Assembly (NCBI GenBank): GCA_022791815.1
Contig: JAAVZU010000098.1
Location: 1 to 64,000, forward strand
Direction: 5' to 3'
Length of the DNA stretch: 64,000 nt
Origin: Lachnospiraceae bacterium
GTDB lineage: Bacteria; Bacillota; Clostridia; Lachnospirales; Lachnospiraceae
Part shown: positions 27,322 to 36,917 of the stretch, in pieces
Layout: each line of letters opens with the position of its first letter
How positions within the stretch are numbered: the first letter of the stretch is position 1
Notes under the pieces: generated by a model
Database searches by the model: none
What the model saw: only the letters and a program-made list of their open reading frames with translations
Told to the model about the DNA's origin: nothing
Made by a program: the position numbers and the translations under genes

Positions 27322-27517
27322 AGCATATTTGCCCCTTTCCTTTATAGTGATACCTGCTTTGCAGACATTACTATTTCATATACCCATATCTTACCTCTTT
27401 TTTATAGTCTTCGTCAAGAAATTTTATTGCTTTTCCAGTTCTTTTTTGCTATATTGATAACAGTTTAAACACCTTCACAATTACCTAAACTAGATTGGAC
27501 TATGAAAGGAGATTTAT

Positions 27518-28276
27518 ATGAAACCATTAAAGCTAAGAAATCTCATTATTGGAAATGGTATTCCAAAAATATGTGTTCCTATTGTTGCATCTTCAAAGAA
27601 AGAATTACAAAAGGAGCTGGCACAATATAAGAATCGTGCAGATATTGACTTAATTGAGTGGAGAGGCGATTTTCTTCCAGAAGCTGGGAATTTAGAATTT
27701 ATGACAGAACTAGCAAAATTGATTCGTCATACCCTTCCTGATTTTCCTCTTTTATTTACCTTCCGTACAAAAAAAGAAGGTGGTGAACAGGATATTACAT
27801 TTTCTGACTATAAAAAATTAAACCTTACACTTGCCCAAAGTAACCTTGTTGATATGATTGATTTAGAACTCTTTTGTACATCTAACACAGAAGAATTAAC
27901 AGCTTTTGTTAACCAATTACATCATACAGGTGTAAAGATTGTTTTTTCAAATCATGATTTTTCCAAAACTCCAGAGGAATCTATTATTTTATCCCGTTTG
28001 GCTGCTATGGAAGAATTGGGGGCAGACATTGCCAAAATTGCCCTAATGCCCCAGACTGCAACGGATGTAGTTACCTTGCTTTCTGCAACTGTTAAAGCTG
28101 AAAGTTCCCTAAATATTCCTGTTGTTACTATGTCTATGGGAAAACTAGGTATAATAAGCCGCATTAGCGGTGGTACATTTGGTTCTGCTATTACCTTTGG
28201 TTCTCTTACAAAATCATCTGCTCCAGGACAACTCCAAGTAGACAAACTAAAGGATTTTCTTGTTACACTTTCTTAA
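27518..28276 (+). CDS. aroD: Type I 3-dehydroquinate dehydratase
   Basis: 252 residues. Converts 3-dehydroquinate to 3-dehydroshikimate in the shikimate pathway through a Schiff-base lysine. The class I pattern is visible: EWRGDF, TFRTKKEGG, DLELF, FSNHDF with the catalytic His, and DIAKIALMP with the Schiff-base Lys, then the C-terminal TMSMGKLGIISRISG. ATG 27518 with AAAGGAG. No other aro gene is adjacent. A hairpin (about 28285-28330) separates it from the convergent peptidase. Confidence 0.95.
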   Translation: MKPLKLRNLIIGNGIPKICVPIVASSKKELQKELAQYKNRADIDLIEWRGDFLPEAGNLEFMTELAKLIRHTLPDFPLLFTFRTKKEGGEQDITFSDYKKLNLTLAQSNLVDMIDLELFCTSNTEELTAFVNQLHHTGVKIVFSNHDFSKTPEESIILSRLAAMEELGADIAKIALMPQTATDVVTLLSATVKAESSLNIPVVTMSMGKLGIISRISGGTFGSAITFGSLTKSSAPGQLQVDKLKDFLVTLS

Positions 28277-28356
28277 AAATATATAGAACTGTATCAGGCT
28301 GTAACCTTCTTTCTGATGCAGTTCTATTAGGTAAATTAAAACTCTCCCCCACTTTT

Positions 28357-29883
28357 TCATTCCCCATTGATATCATACAATTTTGAATATTTTTCCTTTA
28401 AATATTGAATGTAATAGGAGGCATTAAACTCTTCCCCTGTCATTTCTTCCAATATCTCATTAGTATTCTTTCTCTTTCCATATTGATAAATGTGTTCTTT
28501 CAAATAATCACGTATAGGCAAAAGATTTCCATTTTCTAAATACTCTTCTACGGGCATAACCTCTTGCATATTCTTGTAAATTTGTGCAGACACTGCTGTT
28601 CCCAATGCATACGAAGGGAAATATCCAAAATCCCCACAGGACCAATGAACATCCTGTAGCACACCATTTTTATCACTATCTGGTGATACACCTAGATATT
28701 CCTCATATTTTTCATTCCACACTCCCGGCAGATCTTCTACTTCTATTTCTTTTGACAAAAGCATCTTTTCCGCTTCATAACGTACCAGCACATGTAGACT
28801 GTATGTTAATTCATCTGCTTCTGTTCTAATCATTCCTGGCTCTACACGGTTAATTGCCTGAATAAAATCCTCTATAGGAACATTCTGAAGCTGTTCTGGA
28901 AATGTCTCTTGGAGCTTTATATAAATTGGTTTCCAAAAACTCTCACTACGCCCAATAATATTTTCATAAAATCTGGACTGGGATTCATGCATTCCCATTG
29001 ATGTTCCAAAGCCTACCAAAGTCATAGTAATTTCACTATCAATGCCAAACTCATACAAAGCATGTCCTGTCTCATGAATAATAGAAAAAATAGCACTCTC
29101 TAAGTTCTCTTCATAATAATGATCACTAATTCTTACATCATGATTATGAAGGTTTGTACTAAAGGGATGTTCACTTTCTCCTAATACTCCTTTACTAAAA
29201 TCAAAACCTACATATCCAGCAAGCCATTTACAAAATTCCTGTTGCTTTTCTATATTATATTTTGCTCTTGGCAACCTATAATTCTTTTTACTACCTTTTT
29301 TAACCACTTTTTGAATAAAAGGCACAAGCTCTTTCTTTATTTCTTCAAAAAAACTGTCTAACTTCTCTATTGTAAATCCTGGTTCATAATCTTCTAATAA
29401 TATATCATATAATTCTATTTTTCTATCTTTTCTTGCTTTCTTTCGATACATAGCAAATTTTCTTTTATATTCCACTATTTCTTTTAAATATGGGCAAAAT
29501 ACACGAAAATCATTTTTCTCCTTTGCCTTCGCCCATATATTCCCAGCCCTTGCCACTAATTCGGTATATGCTTGATATTCCTTCTGTGGAATAGGATCCA
29601 ATTGTTGTATTACATTCTCCCATTCTTTTACAATTGCCTGTTCTATTACAGATAACTGGGAAAACTCTCTCTCATTTTGAAGTTTTTCTAACTTTTTCTT
29701 TACATCATCATTTACCAATGATTCCAAATAGATATTTGACAATCCTCCCACCACTTTTGCCGTCCATTCATCTGCCATAGGAGGTGCCAGTGTTTCTTGG
29801 TCCCATTCTAAAAGAGTCAGGGCTGCCTTTGCTGCCATTCCTTTGTCCATATATGGTTTTATTTCCTCAAATAATGCACTCAT
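28357..29883 (-). CDS. M32-family carboxypeptidase (Taq type)
   Basis: 508 residues, the family length. Metallopeptidase that trims C-terminal residues, cytoplasmic. HETGH (H270, H274) gives two zinc ligands and the catalytic Glu; a downstream ESQSRFYEN region supplies the third ligand. N-terminal helical DQETLAPPMA motif and C-terminal DVHWSCGDFGYFPSYALG are typical. Monocistronic. Confidence 0.93.
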   Translation of the reverse strand: MSALFEEIKPYMDKGMAAKAALTLLEWDQETLAPPMADEWTAKVVGGLSNIYLESLVNDDVKKKLEKLQNEREFSQLSVIEQAIVKEWENVIQQLDPIPQKEYQAYTELVARAGNIWAKAKEKNDFRVFCPYLKEIVEYKRKFAMYRKKARKDRKIELYDILLEDYEPGFTIEKLDSFFEEIKKELVPFIQKVVKKGSKKNYRLPRAKYNIEKQQEFCKWLAGYVGFDFSKGVLGESEHPFSTNLHNHDVRISDHYYEENLESAIFSIIHETGHALYEFGIDSEITMTLVGFGTSMGMHESQSRFYENIIGRSESFWKPIYIKLQETFPEQLQNVPIEDFIQAINRVEPGMIRTEADELTYSLHVLVRYEAEKMLLSKEIEVEDLPGVWNEKYEEYLGVSPDSDKNGVLQDVHWSCGDFGYFPSYALGTAVSAQIYKNMQEVMPVEEYLENGNLLPIRDYLKEHIYQYGKRKNTNEILEEMTGEEFNASYYIQYLKEKYSKLYDINGE

Positions 29884-29958
29884 ACTCTTTTCATACCTTT
29901 CCTTTTTGGTTTTACTAGTATAACTAATTTCTATTATATTTATTCCTTACCATCACAC

Positions 29959-31164
29959 CTATTCTAGCACTTCATGTAGGACTTTCGCAAGACAAGGCAT
30001 CGTATTTCTTGCCTCTTTTACTGTTGTATTTTCATTTCCAAGTTCAATAAGCAAAAACCGCTCCCTTAAATGCATATTATACCGGTATCCTTTCAGATAA
30101 TTCCTTATTGTTAAATCAGGATACAACTCCATTGCCTTTAGTTTAACTTGTAATCCGAACGCCAGATTTCCTTCTAAATTGGGGTTATATAAATAAGAAA
30201 TATTTCCATTTTTATTTCTACTTAATCCGTTAAAAATCATAAACTGTGCAGTAGGTTTTCCATCAATTTCTGTCACACGTCTAAGATTGCTATTCACACC
30301 ATCTCTATGTAAATCAATCACAACCTCTATGGACGGGTTATCCTTCAAAGTCTTTGTAATAGCAGTAAGTGCTTGTGAATATGCCTTATTTCTATCTGCT
30401 TTCCCATTTATATAATCAAACTTCGTTTCATCATGTATTACTTGATATCCATATTCCTCCTCTAAAATTTGTGCCAGATATGTTCCTGTTGCTACAATAG
30501 AGTCCTTTTTTTCTCTCCCATCTGCAAAATATTCTGTCCCAGCATGTGTATGAAAAATAAGTATTTGAGGTTTATCTGTCTTTTTAATTGAAAAATCCTT
30601 TTTCAAAAATTCCTCTACTTTAAAAACAGATTTATCAATACAAGTGGTAGAATCCACAATATAAAAGTTATCTATCAAAAAGTTTACTGTTTTATTTTTC
30701 TTCAACTGTTCTACCAATGCATTTTTCTTTTCAGTTGTTGTTTCTTCTTTTTCTTTTGTCTTTGCAGCCTCTAACTTTTGACTCTCTTCTTTTTCTTTCA
30801 TCATTTCTTCCAATGCACTTTCTTCCCGCACAATCCAGTTTTCTTCTTTTGCTGCCTCTTTATTTTCCTTCTCCATTTTTTTCAAATCTTTTTTATCTAC
30901 ATAAATCTGGTTTTGATTATAGCATAACTCTAAAAGTTGCCCTTTCTTTTGCATATCCCCCAACATCCATATTCCATATTTACTATTATTTATTTTTTTT
31001 ACTTTATTGCCATAGCCTTCCATTAAAAAACGGTTAAAAACATATTTGCTAATTTCCTCTTCCCCTTTTGCACCTAAAAATAGTTTTCCTTGTCTTGTCC
31101 CAATAAATAGTGCTAATATCATCACAATACCTGTCATGATTAATCGTTTTTTCTTTCTAAACAT
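29959..31164 (-). CDS. spoIIP: Stage II sporulation protein P
   Basis: 401 residues. Peptidoglycan amidase/endopeptidase that works with SpoIID and SpoIIM during engulfment. One N-terminal transmembrane segment (about 8-27), a long charged Lys/Glu-rich coiled region (100-170), then the catalytic domain with LIFHTHAGTEYF, VIDLHRDGV and LLIELGNENTT metal-site motifs. The frame extends 18 codons upstream, but AAGGGGG lies before the ATG at 31164. The gene follows gpr in the usual clostridial order gpr-spoIIP. Confidence 0.93.
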   Translation of the reverse strand: MFRKKKRLIMTGIVMILALFIGTRQGKLFLGAKGEEEISKYVFNRFLMEGYGNKVKKINNSKYGIWMLGDMQKKGQLLELCYNQNQIYVDKKDLKKMEKENKEAAKEENWIVREESALEEMMKEKEESQKLEAAKTKEKEETTTEKKNALVEQLKKNKTVNFLIDNFYIVDSTTCIDKSVFKVEEFLKKDFSIKKTDKPQILIFHTHAGTEYFADGREKKDSIVATGTYLAQILEEEYGYQVIHDETKFDYINGKADRNKAYSQALTAITKTLKDNPSIEVVIDLHRDGVNSNLRRVTEIDGKPTAQFMIFNGLSRNKNGNISYLYNPNLEGNLAFGLQVKLKAMELYPDLTIRNYLKGYRYNMHLRERFLLIELGNENTTVKEARNTMPCLAKVLHEVLE

Positions 31165-31210
31165 TAACTTCCCCCTTGTCTTGGAAATTCCTGTGTTACT
31201 TACATAATTT

Positions 31211-31343
31211 GTAAACATTCAGTCCTTAGGCTAAACAGTTATAAAATTTGACAAGACTCACATATAGAATTGTCAATTCCATCCCTGTTCTAAATGTTCT
31301 TATTATCAGTGCAGTAAATGCACAGACCTGTCTGAACTTTTAC
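31211..31343. repeat. IS66-type MITE copy, 133 bp with target duplication
   Basis: Ends GTAAACATTCAG and CTGAACTTTTAC; flanked by CATAATTT (31203-31210) and CATAACTT (31344-31351), 7/8 identical. Contains a TTGACAA/TTGTCAA stem and GTGCA-GTAAA-TGCAC, the same loop as in the 14457 copy. Lies between gpr and spoIIP. Confidence 0.75.
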
Positions 31344-31473
31344 CATAACTTTCTATTATTCTAAATACCCCATGTTCAAGATAATCTGTGTACTTTATAC
31401 TATTCAGTTTATGATTCTTATAATAAAATTATGAATTTCTTTCCTCTTTATGCTAATTACTTGAAAACAATCC

Positions 31474-32358
31474 TTAAGATACTTTTTCACAACATAACTG
31501 GTTAATTGCTTCCGAAATAATTTCACTCATTTTATTTATTTCTTCATCTACATCTTTTGTTGTCACAAACATATTTTGTTCTTTCCGAAAACGAATTTCT
31601 TTTAGAAATACCTGTACTTCCTCCTCAGAAAATCCTGCCTGTAAAAGACTTTCTTCCACCCTATCTTCCACAATAGTTTCTGCATCTACAACAGTAGGTA
31701 CTCCAATTGCAATCACCTCTACTCCCAATGTTTCTTTATTCAATGCTTTTCGATTGTTCCCTACTCCTGCTCCTGGACAGATCCCTGTATCTGTGATTTG
31801 AATGGTTCGATTTACCCTGCCTACGTTTCTGGCAGCTAGTGCATCTATTACAATAACCACATCAGGTGTTATATTTTTTATAATTCCTTGTAAAATCTCT
31901 CTACTCTCCATACCAGTCTGAGCCATAACCCCAGGTGCTAAAGCACACATTTCTAAAAAATGATTTCTTTTCTGAAACTCTTTTCCAAATTCCCGAATTA
32001 AATGTCTGGTTACAAATAATTGATCAATTACTTTTGGTCCTAACGCATCTGGTGTAATTTCACGATTGCCAAGCCCTACCACCATAATTTTTCTTTTTTC
32101 TGAATTGCCAAAAAGTTTTTTTAGCTGGCTGCATGTAATTTCTTTCATACTTTCCAAATCCACATCTTTGGTTTCAATTGTAATATAAGAACCCATAGGT
32201 TTTCTCATTACTTCACTACCATGTTTGTCTTTAATTTCTACCTTTGAGATTTTAACTTTCCCATCCTCCATGGTTTCTTGTTCTAATACGACACCTGCAA
32301 TTTCTTTATTTCCTTCTATACTTTCTTTTTCTTCCAATGCCAAATCTGTCCGCTTCAT
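31474..32358 (-). CDS. gpr: Spore germination protease (SASP endopeptidase)
   Basis: 294 residues. Degrades small acid-soluble spore proteins at germination; made as a zymogen and self-processed. Conserved IMVVGLGNREITPDALGP, HLIREFG, ALAPGVMAQTGMES, VIVIDALAARNVGRVNRTIQI and TDTGICPGAGVGNNR, then GVPTVVDA. Shorter N-terminal propeptide than Bacillus (total 294 against about 370). ATG 32358 with TAAGGAGG. Divergent from rpsT. Confidence 0.95.
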   Translation of the reverse strand: MKRTDLALEEKESIEGNKEIAGVVLEQETMEDGKVKISKVEIKDKHGSEVMRKPMGSYITIETKDVDLESMKEITCSQLKKLFGNSEKRKIMVVGLGNREITPDALGPKVIDQLFVTRHLIREFGKEFQKRNHFLEMCALAPGVMAQTGMESREILQGIIKNITPDVVIVIDALAARNVGRVNRTIQITDTGICPGAGVGNNRKALNKETLGVEVIAIGVPTVVDAETIVEDRVEESLLQAGFSEEEVQVFLKEIRFRKEQNMFVTTKDVDEEINKMSEIISEAINQLCCEKVS

Positions 32359-32448
32359 TATTTATCCTCCTTAGATGAAAAATAAAATGTAAAACCTTCT
32401 ACCTACCTGAATTATTACTATTTTTTCACAAATTGAAAAAATTATGTA

Positions 32449-32522
32449 TTGACAGAATGGAAAATATATACTAAAATTAATTAGTCTATTTCCTTAATTC
32501 GTCCGTGTCTGGGTTAAGGAAA
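32449..32522 (+). promoter_or_regulatory. rpsT promoter and leader hairpin
   Basis: TTGACA (32449-32454), 17 bp, TAAAAT (32472-32477). The roughly 84-base leader contains a 9-bp stem TTTCCTTAA (32489-32497) / TTAAGGAAA (32514-32522) with a 16-base loop, then the GGAGG site. The stem could be an autoregulatory S20 target; inferred only. Confidence 0.65.
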
Positions 32523-32567
32523 GACAAAACACAAGAAAACAGTGATTATATTTGGAGGTGTAGAAAA

Positions 32568-32831
32568 TTGGCAAACATCAAATCTGCAAAGAAAAGAATT
32601 AAAGTTATCGAAACAAAAACTGCAAGAAATAAAGCAATTCGTTCTAAAGTAAAGACTTCTATTAAAAAAGTAGAAGCTGCTGTTGCTGCAAAGGACAAAG
32701 AAGCTGCTGCTGCTGCTCTTAAAGCTGCTACAGTTGAAATCGATAAAGCTGCAAGCAAAGGTGTATATCACAAAAAGAATGCATCAAGAAAGATTTCCCG
32801 TTTAGCACAAGCTGTAAATAAGATTGCTTAA
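32568..32831 (+). CDS. rpsT: 30S ribosomal protein bS20
   Basis: 87 residues from a TTG start at 32568, 9 bases after GGAGG; this gives the normal bS20 N-terminus (ANIKSAKKRIKVIETKTARN), while the upstream extension in the frame is leader. Helical, Ala/Lys-rich primary 16S rRNA binder; ends HKKNASRKISRLAQAVNKIA. A TTG start in rpsT is known in other bacteria and fits regulated translation. Confidence 0.96.
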   Translation: MANIKSAKKRIKVIETKTARNKAIRSKVKTSIKKVEAAVAAKDKEAAAAALKAATVEIDKAASKGVYHKKNASRKISRLAQAVNKIA

Positions 32832-32933
32832 TTTATTTATATAGAACATTATATTTATTTTTCTACACGATTTATGTGTTATGAAAATATTCAAAATAGG
32901 AAAAGAAACTATGCTGCGGTTTCTTTCCAAAAT

Positions 32934-32966
32934 AAAAAAGAACGTCAGGTGTGGACGTTCTTTTTT
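32934..32966. terminator. Bidirectional terminator between rpsT and prfC
   Basis: AGAACGTC/GACGTTCT stem with A-run before and T-run after, serving convergent rpsT and prfC. A second stem (GGAAAGAAACCG-like, 32899-32928) precedes it on the rpsT side. Confidence 0.85.
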
Positions 32967-32976
32967 ATATGTTCAA

Positions 32977-34566
32977 TTACACATTACCAAATTCACTAAG
33001 CTCCAGTCCCTCATTTCTTTCTAACACGGTTTTGACACTCCACGGATGTGCAAAAATAAGCAATGGATTACCTTTCAGATCTTTAATTTTCTTCGTATCT
33101 GAAGTTACGCTTAAAGCACTTACATCCACTTCTTTGTTTACAATCCATCGTATATGTTCATAAGGTAAGGTTTCCATCCTAATTTCCACATTATATTCAT
33201 TTTCCAGACGATATTTTAACACATCAAACTGTAGCACACCTACCACTCCAACAATAATCTCTTCCATTCCTGTATTAAATTCTTGGAATATTTGAATGGC
33301 TCCTTCTTGTGCTATCTGTTCAATTCCCTTGATAAATTGTTTTCTCTTCATGGTATCTACTTGGCGAACCTTAGCAAAATGTTCTGGTGCAAAAGTAGGT
33401 ATCCCTTCATATTGGATTTTTCTTCCTGTTTTACACAAAGTATCTCCAATAGAAAAAATTCCTGGATCAAATACACCTATTATATCTCCTGCATACGCCT
33501 CTTCAATATGTTTTCTTTCCTGTGCCATCATCTGCTGTGGCTGAGAAAGGCGAATCTTCTTTCCCCCTTGTGTATGATACACTTCCATTCCAGCAGTAAA
33601 CTTTCCAGAACAGATACGCATAAAAGCAATTCTGTCTCTATGAGCTTTATTCATATTTGCTTGAATTTTAAATACAAATGCAGAAAAATCTTCACTACAA
33701 GCATCAATTTCTCCTTCTTCTGCCTTTCTAGGCAAAGGACTGCTTGTCATAGCAAGAAAGTGTTCCAAAAATGTTTGTACACCAAAATTGGTTAATGCAG
33801 ATCCAAAAAAAACTGGTGACAATTTCCCTTGGCTCACTTTCTCCATATCCAATTCATCACTTGCACCATCTAATAATTCAATTTCTTCAACTAATGTATC
33901 ATGATTTTCCTTTCCAATTAGTTCATCCAAACTGGCATCTCCTAAGGATACTTGAATGGTATCCACTTCTTTTTGTCCATTATTGGCTGCCGTAAACCGG
34001 GATATGTTCTTTGTTTCTCTGTCATAAACACCTTTAAAGTTCTTGCCAGAACCAATAGGCCAGTTAATCGGGCAGGTACGGATGCCAAGAACTTCTTCAA
34101 TTTCATCAATCAACGCAAACGGATCGTTTGCCTCTCTATCCATTTTATTGATAAAAGTAAAAATAGGAATACCACGCATGACACATACTTTAAAAAGCTT
34201 AATTGTCTGTGCTTCCACTCCCTTAGATCCATCTATCACCATCACTGCAGAATCTGCCGCCATAAGAGTACGGTAAGTATCTTCTGAGAAATCCTGATGT
34301 CCTGGTGTATCAAGAATATTAATACAATATCCATCATAGTTAAATTGCAGAACAGAAGAGGTAACCGAAATTCCTCTCTCTTTTTCTATCTCCATCCAGT
34401 CTGATACCGCATGTTTTGCAGTTTTTCGCCCTTTAACCGAACCAGCCAGATTGATTGCACCTCCATATAGTAATAACTTTTCTGTTAATGTAGTTTTTCC
34501 AGCATCCGGGTGAGAAATAATTGCAAAGGTTCTTCTCTTTTCTATCTCCTTTTTTAAATCTGCCAC
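32977..34566 (-). CDS. prfC: Peptide chain release factor 3
   Basis: 529 residues, GTG start 34566 after GGAGG. Translational GTPase that removes RF1/RF2 from the ribosome after termination. G motifs: SHPDAGKTTLTE (P-loop), switch region, DTPGHQDF (G3), NKMDREA (G4). C-terminal RF3-specific domain from about 390. Full length. The upstream region carries a truncated family-2 repeat (34712). Confidence 0.96.
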   Translation of the reverse strand: MADLKKEIEKRRTFAIISHPDAGKTTLTEKLLLYGGAINLAGSVKGRKTAKHAVSDWMEIEKERGISVTSSVLQFNYDGYCINILDTPGHQDFSEDTYRTLMAADSAVMVIDGSKGVEAQTIKLFKVCVMRGIPIFTFINKMDREANDPFALIDEIEEVLGIRTCPINWPIGSGKNFKGVYDRETKNISRFTAANNGQKEVDTIQVSLGDASLDELIGKENHDTLVEEIELLDGASDELDMEKVSQGKLSPVFFGSALTNFGVQTFLEHFLAMTSSPLPRKAEEGEIDACSEDFSAFVFKIQANMNKAHRDRIAFMRICSGKFTAGMEVYHTQGGKKIRLSQPQQMMAQERKHIEEAYAGDIIGVFDPGIFSIGDTLCKTGRKIQYEGIPTFAPEHFAKVRQVDTMKRKQFIKGIEQIAQEGAIQIFQEFNTGMEEIIVGVVGVLQFDVLKYRLENEYNVEIRMETLPYEHIRWIVNKEVDVSALSVTSDTKKIKDLKGNPLLIFAHPWSVKTVLERNEGLELSEFGNV

Positions 34567-34711
34567 CTATTCTTCCTCCATTTCTTATTAATATATAGTA
34601 AACACTCATGCAGCTTACTGTACCACCATAAATGAAACTTTACATGTTTACTATCGGGTAACGTCTTTTTGACACAGACACCATGAATAAAAGCTAATTA
34701 CTCTGTTTGAT

Positions 34712-34735
34712 AGAACAAAGTGGGCAAGCCCATAT
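34712..34735. repeat. Truncated family-2 repeat (GAACAAAGTGGGC type)
   Basis: TAGAACAAAGTGGGCAAGCC matches the left edge of the full copies at 36604, 37291 and 42064, then diverges. It is followed by a near-perfect TTTGTATCATA / TATGATACAAA hairpin (34745-34786). Confidence 0.65.
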
Positions 34736-34789
34736 AATTACTTTTTGTATCATAGAAAATGCAGAGTACTTTCTTATGATACAAAGAAA

Positions 34790-34821
34790 TACGGACACCA
34801 TATATTTCGTGGTGTCCGTAC
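34790..34821 (-). terminator. pyk terminator
   Basis: ACGGACACCA/TGGTGTCCGT 10-bp stem with a short loop, 20 bases past the pyk stop, followed by a moderately T-rich tract on the minus strand. Confidence 0.7.
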
Positions 34822-34842
34822 TTATTTTCAGTACAGATTTTA

Positions 34843-36282
34843 TTATTTGTTTAAATCTGATTTTGTAATTTTTTTAATTTTAATCATATCAGCAGGTGCA
34901 CCTTCCTGAAGAGAACCACCAGCAACGATTACAATAACATCGCCTTCTGATAATCTCTCTGTCTCTACTGCCTTTTCTACTGCATAAGTAAACAATTTAT
35001 CAGAAGAATCCACTTCTTCAGATTTAATTGAAGTTACTCCCCATGCTAAGTTAAGCTGTCTTGCTCCTCTTTCACTAACTGTTGCTGCAATAATTGGGCA
35101 AGCTGGACGATATGCAGATAAATTCCATGCTGTCTTTCCAGATCTTGTTAATACAACAATAGCTTTTGCATCTAAACTATGAGCTGCATCAATTGCTGCG
35201 TTAGCAATTGCATTTGTTGTATCATTACCAAGCTGTAACTGATGTTGATGGAACCACTCTTTATAATCAATAGATTTTTCTGTACTAAGTGCAATCTCAG
35301 CCATTGTCTTAACAGCTGCTGCAGAATAATCACCATTTGCTGTTTCTCCAGACAACATAGTACAACATGTATTATCATAAATAGCATTTGCCACATCAGA
35401 AACCTCTGCTCTTGTAGGGCGAGGATTACTTGTCATAGTCTCTAACATCTGAGTTGCTGTTACAACTAATTTACCTTTTCTATAACATTTATCAATAATC
35501 ATTTTCTGGTAAGAAGGTAATAAATGATATGGAACTTCTACACCCAAATCTCCACGTGCAACCATAATACCATCTGATAAATCCATGATTTCATCTAAAT
35601 TCTCAATACCTTCCATATTTTCAATCTTAGAGATAATCATAACATCTTTTCCACCATTCTCATCTAAAATCTGACGAATAGCTGTTACATCCTCTGGCTT
35701 TCTAACAAAAGAAGCTGCTACAAAATCAATTCCCTGAGAAACACCAAAAATAATATCACTCTTATCTTTTTCTGTAAGATATGGAAGTTTAATAGATACG
35801 TTAGGAACATTCACACTCTTTTTATCTGAAATCTTTGCTGTATTCTGTACTTTACAGACTACATCGCTTCCTTTTACTTCTACAACATCCAAACCAACTT
35901 TACCATCATCAATTAAGATAAGATTTCCTGGCTTTACATCATTTGCAAGACCATCATAAGAAAGACAAACAAAGTCTTTGTTACCTGGCATATCTCCAGC
36001 CTTAAATGTGAAAGTCTGACCCTTTTCTAATACAACAGAACCTTCTTCAAATGTTTTTAAACGAATCTCTGGTCCTTTTGTATCCAAAAGGAATGGAATG
36101 TTTAAACCTGTTTCTTTACGAAGTCTTTTAATCTTGTCCATACGACCTTTATGCTCTTCATGGTCACCGTGAGAGAAGTTTGTTCTCATACAGTTCATTC
36201 CATTTAACATCATTTGTTTCATTACTTCATCATCATGATCAAGAGATGGTCCTGCGGTACATATCATTTTTGTTTTTCTCAT
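34843..36282 (-). CDS. pyk: Pyruvate kinase
   Basis: 479 residues. Final glycolytic step, PEP + ADP to pyruvate + ATP. Conserved KMICTAGPS start, MRTNFSHGDHEEH, DTKGPEIR, metal/PEP-site IISKIENMEGIENLDEI, MVARGDLGVEVP, TQMLETMTSNPRPTRAEVSD and the C-terminal allosteric domain. It lacks the extra PEP-utilising C-terminal domain of Bacillus and many clostridial enzymes. ATG 36282 with a GGAAGAGG site. A 1.2-kb repeat-rich region lies upstream. Confidence 0.96.
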   Translation of the reverse strand: MRKTKMICTAGPSLDHDDEVMKQMMLNGMNCMRTNFSHGDHEEHKGRMDKIKRLRKETGLNIPFLLDTKGPEIRLKTFEEGSVVLEKGQTFTFKAGDMPGNKDFVCLSYDGLANDVKPGNLILIDDGKVGLDVVEVKGSDVVCKVQNTAKISDKKSVNVPNVSIKLPYLTEKDKSDIIFGVSQGIDFVAASFVRKPEDVTAIRQILDENGGKDVMIISKIENMEGIENLDEIMDLSDGIMVARGDLGVEVPYHLLPSYQKMIIDKCYRKGKLVVTATQMLETMTSNPRPTRAEVSDVANAIYDNTCCTMLSGETANGDYSAAAVKTMAEIALSTEKSIDYKEWFHQHQLQLGNDTTNAIANAAIDAAHSLDAKAIVVLTRSGKTAWNLSAYRPACPIIAATVSERGARQLNLAWGVTSIKSEEVDSSDKLFTYAVEKAVETERLSEGDVIVIVAGGSLQEGAPADMIKIKKITKSDLNK

Positions 36283-36603
36283 CTTATAATTACCTCTTCC
36301 TTATAAATTTTCTAAATCTTTCTGTCTTATGAATAATCAAAACTCTTTGGCATAATTCTTAACTATTCATACTTTAAACATTATATCTTATATTTTTCAT
36401 TTCTACAATACATAATATGATATCGTTTTTTCCAATCCTTTCACAAAAAAAACGGGTTTTTTCGTCAAAATGTAAAATTATTCATAAAATAGAATTTTCT
36501 AACACCTTCCTGTGTACTTGTATATTATAGTTTATCCTGAATATTGCTAAATAAACATACTTTTTTCAATATATGTTCTGACAAAGGAAGTTTATCTTAT
36601 ATT

Positions 36604-36781
36604 AGAACAAAGTGGACAAGCCCACATCAAATCCCCTGCCCCTCATTCTTGAGGGGGTGCACACTTTGCGTGTCAGATGCGTGTTGCATGTTTTTTGCAA
36701 CAATTCTCCTTACGCATGTGTGTACATCCAAAGCGGAACATTTTTACTTTATAGGACGAATTTTTCTATAAAGTAAAAAAG
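36604..36781. repeat. Family-2 structured repeat, full copy A (178 bp)
   Basis: Starts AGAACAAAGTGG and ends TATAAAGTAAAAAAG. Ordered stems: GTGGGC-type hairpin, CCCCTC/GAGGGG, a branched GTGCACA...(GATGCGT/ACGCATC, GTTGCA/TGCAAC) core, and TTTTACTTTATAGG-type terminal stem. Only very short ORFs. About 320 bp upstream of pyk, same orientation as other copies. Confidence 0.7.
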
Positions 36782-36804
36782 TATAGCTTAAATTTCTAAA
36801 CAAA

Positions 36805-36869
36805 AAAATGTTACATAGATGACTTTTTGTAATACGCTGACTACAAAACAATCTACTATGTAACATTTT
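36805..36869. other. Long hairpin in the pyk-tRNA intergenic region
   Basis: A perfect 14-bp stem AAAATGTTACATAG (36805-36818) / CTATGTAACATTTT (36856-36869) with an inner TTTTTGTA/TACAAAA stem. It could be a terminator (T-run on both strands) or a small mobile palindrome. No gene within 300 bp on either side. Confidence 0.6.
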
Positions 36870-36885
36870 CTTCATAATTATATGA

Positions 36886-36917
36886 GGGGTATTAGGGGTT
36901 ATAGGGTCTAAGGGGGG
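36886..36917 (+). other. Candidate G-quadruplex tract
   Basis: Four G-runs (GGGG, GGGG, GGG, GGGGGG) at 36886, 36895, 36904 and 36912 with three 5-base A/T-rich loops, in an otherwise very AT-rich spacer. It fits the G3+ N1-7 quadruplex pattern. From 36918 to 37133 I see only an AGAGGGGG tract (36951-36958) and AT-rich spacer. Confidence 0.55.

Noticed and set aside
36544-36771. Plus-strand ORF across family-2 copy A
   Set aside because: Entirely made of repeat sequence; no ribosome site; not preserved in other copies.
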